Positions 44,916-52,413 of a stretch of DNA of 64,000 nt are shown here, piece by piece. The notes under the pieces are model-generated. The model did not search any database and had not been told where the DNA came from. It saw only the letters and a list, made by a program, of their open reading frames with translations. Numbering within the stretch: the first letter of the stretch is position 1; each line of letters starts with the position of its first letter. A program made the translations under genes and the position numbers. This DNA is from SIAJ01 sp963773845 (GTDB taxonomy: Bacteria; Planctomycetota; Planctomycetia; Gemmatales; Gemmataceae), in assembly GCA_963773845.1 (NCBI GenBank), contig CAVZCU010000011.1, positions 62,001 to 126,000 of the forward strand. The letters run 5' to 3'.

Positions 44916-45362
44916 ATGGCGTCCATGTGGCACAAAGGGATAATTGCTCTTGTTGCAGGGGCAGTTGCCGTCGTCCTTGTCGTGATCCGTGGACCATCCT
45001 CTGGCGTACAGGACGTGGCCCACGAAGCGACTCGACTACATCTGGGCTTCTATGGATCGAGCATTTACGAATACCATGCGGCGACCGGCAAATGGCCCAC
45101 GCAGAGTGGCGACCTGGCAATGACATCATTGCCAGCAAAGAGTCCGTACTGGAAGTCCATGCTTGACGATGAGGTCGATGTCATCGTGTGGCATAAAGCC
45201 CTGAAGCCCGACCCCAAGGACAACGCCGGTCACATCCTGGTTTATCACAACAAAGGTCTGATTTCTGAACGGGGTCAATCATGGGTCTGCTGGGGCGACC
45301 TGCGAACTGAATACATCAAGACCGAAGACCTGCGAGAGTATCTGAAGAAACTCAAGGACTGA
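44916..45362 (+). CDS. Membrane-anchored uncharacterised protein
   Basis: An N-terminal helix (GIIALVAGAVAVVLVVI) anchors or exports the 148-residue protein; the ATG at 44925 is an equally good start. The rest is soluble: HAATGKWPTQSGDLAMTSLP then VDVIVWHKALKPDPKDNAGH and ERGQSWVCWGDLRTEYIKTE. The early ATGKWPTQ stretch recalls pseudopilin-like planctomycete proteins, but the usual cleavage motif is missing. No frameshift. Function unknown. Confidence 0.55.
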   Translation: MASMWHKGIIALVAGAVAVVLVVIRGPSSGVQDVAHEATRLHLGFYGSSIYEYHAATGKWPTQSGDLAMTSLPAKSPYWKSMLDDEVDVIVWHKALKPDPKDNAGHILVYHNKGLISERGQSWVCWGDLRTEYIKTEDLREYLKKLKD

Positions 45363-45469
45363 TCGTTGAAGTGGACTCGGCTTCTCATGCCATTTGCATA
45401 GCAACGATTTCAAAGAACCAATTCTGATCCGACTCGGAACACGTTTTTGGTCTTGTCCTCGTCTTCAAT

Positions 45470-46862
45470 TCACGGCTTGATCGGGATTGTTACCTGGTTT
45501 TCTCGCTCGCCCCGGATCAACTTTGTCCCCTCGCCAGTCAGCCGCAAATACCAGTCCAACGGCAAGCCATCGAAGGTCACGAATCGGCCAGGCTTGGGCG
45601 GCGTGTTGCTGACCTTGAAGATGGCGGTCCCCTCGTCTACCTCGTCGAACATGGCAACATAGGCCATGTCCATGCCCAGACCCGCTGCCGTCCAAAACTG
45701 TCGCCAGTAGAACTCGCCGCCCAAGCGGGGAAGGTTGTCTTTGGCCCCCTTCTCCCCCTTCAAGTTGGTCCAACCGAACCCCGGATAGATGACGGGGAGA
45801 TAGCCCATGCCCAGCTTCTTCGCTTCTGCGAGGTCGTCCTTCCAGTAGCCGGTGGCCGCTTGTTTTTGATCGCCAACCTTGGCGTAGTTGCCGGTGTTCC
45901 ACGGGCTGATGATGTCAAAACGGCGGAACACCTTGGCCCACTCTTTGTCCTTTTCGTTCCGCCACCACCACTGACAACCGCCGATCAGCGTGACGCCGTA
46001 CTTCGGATCAGTCTTGAAGAAGTCGATCATGCGGTTGGCGAGGTCCGAGCCGAAACGGTCGCTGTAGAAGCCGAACACGAACAAGATTGGCTTCTTGTTG
46101 TGGTGCAAGTATCGAGCGTCTTGCGTGATCTTCCTTTCATCGACCAGCTTTTTCCAATCAGCGACGAGCAGGTCAAACACCTTGTCCTTCGGGGCTCCGG
46201 TCAGGTCGTAGCCGAGTGCAAACACTCGCCCTGTCCGATTGGCTGATTTCTGGACGTTGACGAGAACCTGATCCACCGAACGATCTTTCAAGTCCGCAAC
46301 GAACCGCTGAAGCAAGACGCCGTCAATCCCATATTCCTGCATCCATCGGAAGTGTCGGTCCACGGTCTTCGGGTGCGCAGAACTGAAGAGGTGAGCGGAT
46401 TTGCCGTCTGGATAGGTGAAGCCAGTGGCGGCATACTTCTCATCGTCCCCGTACTCCGTCATGTCCGGCCACATCTCGAACGTCAGGGTGTCCGGACTGA
46501 TCTTCTTTGCATCTCGGCTCCAATGTCGCCAGCCCTCTTTGACAGGGTCACCGGGACACCGAAACCATCCCTGATACCCGCAGGAACTTTGTGCCGCAGA
46601 CTCGTGGCCACATCTCGAACGTCAGGGTGTCCGGACTGATCTTCTTTGCATCTCGGCTCCAATGTCGCCAGCCCTCTTTGACAGGGTCACCGGGACACCG
46701 AAACCATCCCTGATACCCGCAGAGAACTTTGTGCCGCAGACTCGTGGCGTCGATCTCTTTATTCGGCAGGGGTGCCTCGTCAGCCACAGCAACAAGGGCC
46801 ATCAAAACCATGACCGTCAGGACCAACCCGTCCGGATGGATCGATGTCCTCTTCCGTTCCAT
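45470..46862 (-). CDS. Exported GH99-like glycoside hydrolase, interrupted by tandem duplication
   Basis: A signal sequence (LVLTVMVLMALVAVADEAPL) leads into KVLCGYQGWFRCPGDPVKEG and ISPDTLTFEMWP. There a 139/140-bp tandem duplication (46467-46745) breaks the frame. The protein resumes as WPDMTEYGDDEKYAATGFTY, HFRWMQEYGIDGVLLQRFVA, FALGYDLTGAPKD and ISPWNTGNYAKVGDQKQAAT, ending in a beta domain. The CGYQGWF opening and MQxYGIDGVxLQRF block are those of the GH99-like/GH71 xylosidase group, which act on alpha-linked mannan or other glycans. Without the duplicate unit the protein would be about 415 residues. Confidence 0.8.
46467..46745. repeat. Tandem direct duplication, 139/140 bp
   Basis: Bases 46467-46605 and 46606-46745 are the same apart from one inserted base (GCAGGAAC against GCAGAGAAC). 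The unit lies wholly inside the GH99-like gene and disrupts it. It could be a recent slippage event or a join error in assembly. Confidence 0.85.
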
Positions 46863-46885
46863 TATTCCGCCTCCGAGCCATTGTG

Positions 46886-47657
46886 TTAAAACAATGCGTT
46901 GCTTCCCTGCTTGCCCTTCCAGAACGGGCAGAACGGACAATCTTCGCCGACTGGAAAGTCTTCGCCTTCTTCGTGCGGGCAACCCATGTCGCCCTCGGCT
47001 CGCTGCCACCGACTTCACGCCATGCCGGCTGAAAAACTCTTGAAATTGATTCTGAATCTTGGAGTTTTCCACGATGCCGATGCCGACCCAGCGTTCGATG
47101 ATTGCCTCGGCGGACTCGTGGAGAAAGACACCAGCGACGAGCTTCGTCACCGTCTTGTCGTCGGGACCATAGGTCGCCAGGGTGCCAATGGGATACTTGG
47201 GCGGTCCCTTCCCGGCATGAATGGCGTCGTACTCTTCGATGGCCGCTTGCCATTCGTCCAGGTCGATGTTTGACAGCAAGTGCTGGTTATCTTCCGTGAC
47301 GATCAGGCCGGTTTTTTCGTAGGCGTAGATGAAGGCCGGGTCGAGCCCAGCCTTCTTCATGGCCTCGACCGTTTCATGTTCGACATGTTCCAGCGGCGGC
47401 ATGTCAAAGAAGATTTCGTCCTCTGGTCCCGGCTCTCGCCCAAACTTGGCGATGAACTTCTGTCGCTGCTCTTCAAGGATGTCGGCCATTTCTGAAGTCA
47501 ACGGGACGGATTGCTTTAGATTGCCTTCGTCGTCCTCGATGAACTCAAAGCCCTTGCCGTAGCAGCAGTGCTTATACTTCTTGCCGCTGCCGCAGGGACA
47601 AGGATCGTTGCGGGAGATTTTCTTGCGAGCCAGGTGTTTGCTCTGCGAACAAGCACC
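46886..47657 (-). CDS. SEC-C zinc-motif protein with C-terminal Cys cluster, frameshifted
   Basis: The N-terminus reads KHLARKKISRNDPCPCGSGK and KYKHCC, a full SEC-C motif, but has no ATG in frame. A TAG lies at 47658-47660, so the start is lost or further frames are involved. Next is MADILEEQRQKFIAKFGREP, PPLEHVEHETVEAMKKAGLD, YAYEKTGLIVTEDNQHLL and DEWQAAIEEYDAIHAG. After a shift near 46990 the end is MGCPHEEGEDFPVGEDCPFC then PFWKGKQGSNALF and a TAA at 46886. The late CPHE and CPFCPFW clusters may bind a second zinc. Function unknown. Confidence 0.6.
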
Positions 47658-47667
47658 CTACGGACCA

Positions 47668-48705
47668 TCAATCCTTCTTCCCCTCGACCGTCACGCCCTT
47701 CGAGTCCACCCGCAGCCGCACGCCCCGAATGCTCGACCCCTTGCCTTCCTCGTAGTAGACGCAATAGACCAGGCCGTCCGGCAACTCCACCAGGCTCGGA
47801 TACGCACCACCCACGGTGTCGATCTTCACCGGGCCGTTCCAGGTCTTGCCCTCGTCGGCAGTCCAGTGGAGCGAGGTAGCGGGCACCCGATGTGCCAGGA
47901 GGATCACGCCGCTGCTGTGGCGGAGGAAGTAAGGGCAGTGCCCCTTGAAGCCGAAGGATTTCACCGGCCCCCAGGTCTTGCCGGAATCGTCCGAGATGGC
48001 GTAGTGCATATCAACCTTGGACGACCGCAGGGCTGCCAGCAGCTTACCGTCCTTCAGGGGCACCACGTCGGTTTCGGCGTCGAGGTAGATGTCGGCCTTC
48101 TCCCCGATGTACGCCAGGTCTTTCCAGGTCTTGCCGCCGTCGTTTGACCTGACCGTGGCCCCGAACGTCCGCTTCGTCCTGTCGTCTTCGCAGTAGAGGC
48201 CCAGGATCAGCGAGCCGTCAGGCAGTTGCCGCACGGGTGCGGAGCAAGCGAACGAATAAGGGGAATCGAGCTTGAGTTGGACCGGCTCACTCCAGGTCTT
48301 GCCGTGATCCGTCGAGCGAGCAAGCAAGATGGCGACTTGGTTTTTCTGGAGCGTGAACCAGTTGAGCAGGAGCGTGCCGTCCTTGAGGCAGGCGACCGAG
48401 GGATCACGGTCGTCCAGGTCCGTGTCGATGGCCACGACCGGCTTGCCCCAGGTCTTGCCGTTGTCGGTCGAGCGCACGGCCATGATGCGCCCGCCCTTGG
48501 GCCACTTGTCGTTGGGCGTCGAGACGTGGCCGTAGCCGGAGTAGAAGACGCAGTAGAGGTCGCCGTTGCGCAGGCGGCAAACATCGGGAAAGGCGGCATA
48601 TCCGCCTGCCGCCTCGCCAGAGCAAACGATCTGGTGCTGGGCCGAGGCGGTGGACGCCACGATCAAGGAAATGGCGAAAGTCCACGTCATTCTTCGGAGA
48701 GCCAT
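47668..48705 (-). CDS. Exported sialidase-like protein (Asp-box propeller)
   Basis: The ATG at 48705 has GGAGGA upstream and begins MALRRMTWTFAISLIVASTA, a signal peptide. Five Asp boxes are visible: RSTDNGKTWG, RSTDHGKTW, RSNDGGKTW, ISDDSGKTW and WTADEGKTW, defining a six-bladed neuraminidase-like propeller. RLRNGDLYCVFYSGYG, DDRDPSVACLKDGTLLLNWF and DAETDVVPLKDGKLLAALRS fit BNR/sialidase-family enzymes. The Arg triad cannot be assigned with confidence, so the substrate could be another glycan. It is adjacent to other glycan-active genes on the same strand. Confidence 0.85.
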   Translation of the reverse strand: MALRRMTWTFAISLIVASTASAQHQIVCSGEAAGGYAAFPDVCRLRNGDLYCVFYSGYGHVSTPNDKWPKGGRIMAVRSTDNGKTWGKPVVAIDTDLDDRDPSVACLKDGTLLLNWFTLQKNQVAILLARSTDHGKTWSEPVQLKLDSPYSFACSAPVRQLPDGSLILGLYCEDDRTKRTFGATVRSNDGGKTWKDLAYIGEKADIYLDAETDVVPLKDGKLLAALRSSKVDMHYAISDDSGKTWGPVKSFGFKGHCPYFLRHSSGVILLAHRVPATSLHWTADEGKTWNGPVKIDTVGGAYPSLVELPDGLVYCVYYEEGKGSSIRGVRLRVDSKGVTVEGKKD

Positions 48706-48794
48706 CGTATTCCGTCCTCCATTTGCTCGACTTTCCTGGTCCCGACCAACGCAACTTTCACCAGATCCACGCTGGAAGGGACTTCGGGCCAAGT

Positions 48795-49760
48795 TCAAAA
48801 GCCCAGGTCTTCTCCTTCGTGGATCGCCAGGCCGATTTGCTCAACGCCGCCTTTGCGACCGTTGTACCACAAGAGCCACTTCTTTCCGTCGTAGATCGCA
48901 TACGGCTTGTAAACGGCGTCGTGGTCCCACTGGTCCTTGCCGGGCCGAATGATGGGGTTGGCAGGATGCCGTTTCCATTCGGTGATTCCGTCCTTGGACC
49001 GTGCGATGCCGATTTGCGCATGGCTCTCGTCTCGGAAGCCGATGTAGAACATGAGTAACCCGTCCTTCTGAGGAATGACTTGGCAGGCCGTCACTCGGTC
49101 CTTTTCCCAGGCGTTCTTCGGGTCCGGGCTAAAGATGGGATTGTTCTTGTGCTTGGCCCATTTCAGGCCATCTTCGCTGGTCGCATAACCGATGGCATTT
49201 GGTTCGCCTTGCTCTCCTCCGGAATACCACATGCGATAGACCTTGGCCTTGTCGTCGTAAATGACGTGCGGACACATCACGGCCACTTTCTCCCACGGGC
49301 TTTCGGCTGAGAGAACAGGCTTGTCGCTCTCACGTTTCCACGCCTTCCCGTCCTTGCTGGTGGCATAGCCAATCCACGATTTGCCTCGTGCCTGCCCCGT
49401 ATACCACATCTGGTAGCGGTCGCCGTTCTTGATGACGACGGGGCGATTGAGATCGTTCTCCCAATCGGTCTTGTCGTTGGGGCCGATGACGATTTCGGGT
49501 TTGCTCCACTGGATGCCGTCCTTGCTTTCAACCAAGGCGATGCTTTTCTTCGGTCGCCACGAGAACCACATCCGGTAGGTGTCTCCCTCCTTGAGAACGG
49601 AGATGTCGAAGCAAGTTCCGAGATCGCCGCCGAGTACCGGGTTCTTGGCGTATTTCACCCAGCCAGCAGTAGTCTCGGTCGGCAATTGGTCCTTTCCGTT
49701 GGCCTGGAATGCGATCCAAAGAAGTGACGCAATAATCGGCAGCGTCAACAAGGTTTTCAT
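48795..49760 (-). CDS. Exported glycosidase-like five-bladed propeller (GH43/GH130 type)
   Basis: A signal peptide (MKTLLTLPIIASLLWIAFQA) is followed by WVKYAKNPVLGGDLGTCFDI and TYRMWFSWRPKKSIALVESK. Blade motifs of the form YRMWYSGGEQGEPNAIGYAT and SEDGLKWAKHKNNPIFSPDP recur, five in all, with acidic residues in the centre (DWENDLNRPVVIKNGDRYQM, WDHDAVYKPYAIYDGKKWLL). This pattern is common to GH43, GH32 and GH130 and to their planctomycete relatives. The 321-residue length is complete. The substrate cannot be deduced. No frameshift. Confidence 0.8.
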   Translation of the reverse strand: MKTLLTLPIIASLLWIAFQANGKDQLPTETTAGWVKYAKNPVLGGDLGTCFDISVLKEGDTYRMWFSWRPKKSIALVESKDGIQWSKPEIVIGPNDKTDWENDLNRPVVIKNGDRYQMWYTGQARGKSWIGYATSKDGKAWKRESDKPVLSAESPWEKVAVMCPHVIYDDKAKVYRMWYSGGEQGEPNAIGYATSEDGLKWAKHKNNPIFSPDPKNAWEKDRVTACQVIPQKDGLLMFYIGFRDESHAQIGIARSKDGITEWKRHPANPIIRPGKDQWDHDAVYKPYAIYDGKKWLLWYNGRKGGVEQIGLAIHEGEDLGF

Positions 49761-49787
49761 TGTTGCCTCCATCGTCGTTGCCGCATT

Positions 49788-49976
49788 CTACCGTCCAGGC
49801 TTTTCGCACGCCTTCAACATCGCCTCCAGCGGCTCCGGGTCGGCCAGCCGGTGATCGCTTCCGACCTCGATCAGCGCCGACGGCGGCAGCCCGCTCTTCT
49901 TGACCAGTTCGTCGCTTTCGCTGAGTGGGATCAGGTCATCGGCCCGGCGGTGCAGGATTACCGTGCCGGGCGTCAC
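49788..49976 (-). pseudogene. 3' remnant of a small serine hydrolase gene
   Basis: The 62 residues TVILHRRADDLIPLSESDEL then VKKSGLPPSALIEVGSDHRL and LEAMLKACEKPGR parallel the middle to end of the hydrolase at 51721-52344 (TVILHSRTDDIVPFAESEEL). The catalytic His of that enzyme (GIDHLL) corresponds to GSDHRL here. The nucleophile half is absent, so this is a truncated duplicate. Confidence 0.6.
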
Positions 49977-49982
49977 CGTTAT

Positions 49983-50435
49983 TCACTCCTCGGGCAACAG
50001 TTCAATAGCCAGGAGCGTCACCAAATGGGCGATAAATAGCCGAAGATGAGTGCTTTCCAAAGGGTAGGCGATCAAAATCTCATCGGCGATGACAAAAGCT
50101 CCCCACAACAGCAGAGAGGTCGTAAACGCAACATACAGAATCTTGCGTCCCGATTTCTTGCCTCGAAATGTCCAGACCACGCACCAGAACATCAACGTGA
50201 CGACGCCTTCCCAGAGAATGACGCCTGCGAACAAGAGGGCATTCGCCGAGTCAGGGATGCCGTACCGGGCCGTTGTGTTTTTGATGAATTTGAAGTTGCC
50301 CGAAGCGAACGCCCAGGATTCGCCAAGCAGTCCAGCCTCTTTCCCAGCGTCCGCCAGATTACTGAGGAAAACAACGCTCAGCCAGACCGCCCAGAATATC
50401 AGAAGAGATCGTTTCAAGAATATGACGTGATTCAT
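49983..50435 (-). CDS. Four-helix membrane protein
   Basis: The 150-residue protein has four hydrophobic segments: LLIFWAVWLSVVFLSNLADA, ALLFAGVILWEGVVTLMFWC, ILYVAFTTSLLLWGAFVIAD, and LFIAHLVTLLAIELLPEE. Between the first two lies FASGNFKFIKNTTARYGIPD. The arrangement resembles DUF2165-like small membrane proteins, but I am not sure of that. The gene is intact and lies next to a hydrolase remnant. Function unknown. Confidence 0.6.
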   Translation of the reverse strand: MNHVIFLKRSLLIFWAVWLSVVFLSNLADAGKEAGLLGESWAFASGNFKFIKNTTARYGIPDSANALLFAGVILWEGVVTLMFWCVVWTFRGKKSGRKILYVAFTTSLLLWGAFVIADEILIAYPLESTHLRLFIAHLVTLLAIELLPEE

Positions 50436-50530
50436 GGGAGAACACCTTGTCCAAAATGGCAGCCACCGAAAATGGCCGAAGACTGCTCCGATTCGGCTGA
50501 GTTATCCGTCGAGTGCTTTTCGTCGGCAAC

Positions 50531-50921
50531 TCATGAGATACCGCTGAAGCATTGAATCAGCCTGCGCCCAATCTCGACCGGCACGTTGAGCTTCGCCACG
50601 TCTTCGACGCCAGTGGAGATCGCAATCAGACGCCCCGAGCATCTTTCTTCTCCTCTTCGTCCGGCAAGCGTCATCGTCGCTCAGAAACTTCTCGTGGTAG
50701 GCAAGCCAGGCCGCCGTGATGCTGCACCAAAGGGCGACCTCGTTCTCCGGGTGCATATCTCGCATGAAGCCGATCTCGAACTGCTCCAGGTTCATTCCGA
50801 GATACGAGCCGATCACGTCGAACACGGCCTTGATCTGTTCGAGAAGTACAGGCGGCAGCGATTCGTGCCGAATCGGCCCCGGTCGGAGTTGACGGGGATC
50901 GATGTATTCTGGCTCGTTCAT
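50531..50921 (-). CDS. Uncharacterised protein, one frameshift
   Basis: MNEPEYIDPRQLRPGPIRHE then LPPVLLEQIKAVFDVIGSYL, NLEQFEIGFMRDMHPENEVA and LWCSITAAWLAYHEKFLSDD is convincing helical protein. A base shift near 50645 leads to LIAISTGVEDVAKLNVPVEI then GRRLIQCFSGIS and a TGA at 50531. The unshifted frame is Arg-rich and runs longer, which is less credible. The predicted length is about 129 residues. No family recognised. Confidence 0.5.
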
Positions 50922-50990
50922 TTGGGACGCTCAAAGGAAAGACTTGTTTTGCTTCGCACTGGTGCGGCCCGCTCGGTTCGGGCAGGGCAA

Positions 50991-51589
50991 TCATCCGATC
51001 TCCGGCAATATGTCCGTCTCAGTGGGAAGACGCCTGGTTTCCACGAAGAACGCATATGAGCGGAGGTACGCCTCACCTTCTCCCGACAGAATCCGCTCCC
51101 GCCGGCGTTTGCTCTCTGGCAGGCCCCTGGCCTGCGACGAGCGGGTGAGCAGATCGAGCCGTGACCGCCACCAATCCCGGCTCAGCGCCAGGGTCCAGTG
51201 GTCGTCGCCGTCTCGCCCCGTATCCGACGAAGCACTCGCAGATCGCAGCGCTGATGATGTCCCGCAGTTCATTCTCGCCCGTGGGCTGCGTGAATACGAA
51301 CTCCTGCCCCGAACGGTCCAGCAGGATATTGTCGGGGCGCTTCCGCCGTCCCCGTCTCGCAGGTATCCGTTTCGGCCCCATAAAACGGCCCAGGAATGTT
51401 GAGCGGGTTGCGCTTGCCGAAGGCGGGCTGGAAGAACTGACCGCCCAGAGCCGTGACGGACATCCATCCGAGTTCCGGCGAAGCAACGGCGGCCGCCTTC
51501 CGTACCTGGATTCGGGTCTTGTCCTGGTACGGGTACAATGGGTCCGGCAGGCGGACGACAAACTCCCAAATCTGGATGGGTTGTATCAT
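50991..51589 (-). CDS. Uncharacterised protein, two frameshifts
   Basis: MIQPIQIWEFVVRLPDPLYP then YQDKTRIQVRKAAAVASPEL and FGKRNPLNIPGPFYGAETDT is the N-terminus. After a shift near 51330 it continues DNILLDRSGQEFVFTQPTGE, NELRDIISAAICECFVGYGA, and after another near 51210 DGDDHWTLALSRDWWRSRLD and LRSYAFFVETRRLPTETDIL. The three parts fit one soluble protein of about 200 residues. A GTG five codons upstream is an alternative start. No family recognised. Confidence 0.5.
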
Positions 51590-51628
51590 GGTCTGTTCGC
51601 TCACTCTCGGTTGCCCTTGCCTCGACGT

Positions 51629-51775
51629 TCATACTCCCAAGAACTCCAACTCCTCGGCGAAGAAGTCGGCCAGCCAGACGGTCGTGCCGTCAGTGTTGAC
51701 GCACTCGACGGCGAAGGCGGTCACGTCGTAGGCAAAAACGACCGTGCCGGTGTCCCCGACTTGGGCGCTCGACAC
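51629..51775 (-). CDS. DUF4926-like small protein
   Basis: A GTG at 51775 opens MSSAQVGDTGTVVFAYDVTA then FAVECVNTDGTTVWLADFFA and EELEFLGV. The GDxGTVV...FxVExVxxDGxTV pattern is that of DUF4926, often next to DUF6883-type or toxin-linked genes. The usual family start (about 15 more residues) is missing because an in-frame TGA lies just upstream, so a frameshift may have cut it. It overlaps the end of the hydrolase frame in another frame. Confidence 0.5.
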   Translation of the reverse strand: MSSAQVGDTGTVVFAYDVTAFAVECVNTDGTTVWLADFFAEELEFLGV

Positions 51776-52344
51776 ACGTCAGGCGTGCCTTGAAAATGCC
51801 GATCCTGTCGAAGCAGGTGAGCAACCCGGACGACGCCATATTCAACCCGTTCGTGGTGTTTGTCCCATTCGAGTTGATGGGCCATTTCTCGCCTCTTACA
51901 CGCTTCCAGCATCCTCTCCAACGGCTCGGGATCGTTCAACAAATGATCGATGCCGAGTTCGATCAGAGCCGCCGATGATAAACCGCTGTTCCGAACCAGT
52001 TCCTCGGATTCGGCAAAGGGAACGATGTCGTCAGTTCGTGAATGGAGAATCACAGTGTCGGGCTTCACCGACTTGACCGTTCCCCATTTCTTCCACCCTG
52101 GACAAAGCAATACGAGCCGAGCGTTGCCGCTGTTGATGTTCATGGCAACTGTCCCGCCTCGGCTCTCGCCCACAACGACCTGCGGCTGGTGCTTGTCGAA
52201 TTCGTTCTGAGCGATGCGCACGGCTTCCTCGAAGTCGTCGTCGGACAAGTGCGGATTGATGATCTCGTGCCCCTGCTGGGCCAGGAATGTCGGCTTGCAG
52301 CCCCCTGGAGCCGAATGCCATCCGTGAAGGAAGAGGATTTTCAT
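51721..52344 (-). CDS. Small alpha/beta serine hydrolase (YdeN/RBBP9-like)
   Basis: MKILFLHGWHSAPGGCKPTF starts an alpha/beta-hydrolase fold; the nucleophile Ser is in VVVGESRGGTVAMNINSG (GxSxG). Asp is in LHSRTDDIVPFAESEEL and His in IELGIDHLLNDPEPLE. Typical length is 150-190 residues, so the last 40 (after MLEACKRREM) may be beyond the natural end, and the overlap with the DUF4926 frame points the same way. The substrate is unknown. A truncated relative is at 49788. Confidence 0.75.
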   Translation of the reverse strand: MKILFLHGWHSAPGGCKPTFLAQQGHEIINPHLSDDDFEEAVRIAQNEFDKHQPQVVVGESRGGTVAMNINSGNARLVLLCPGWKKWGTVKSVKPDTVILHSRTDDIVPFAESEELVRNSGLSSAALIELGIDHLLNDPEPLERMLEACKRREMAHQLEWDKHHERVEYGVVRVAHLLRQDRHFQGTPDVCRAPKSGTPARSFLPTT

Positions 52345-52413
52345 CGTCGGGCCCGATCTCCGTTCCCAGATCGCAGCGGAACTTAGCGAGCAGTGGCTCG
52401 CTGAATACCGCCG

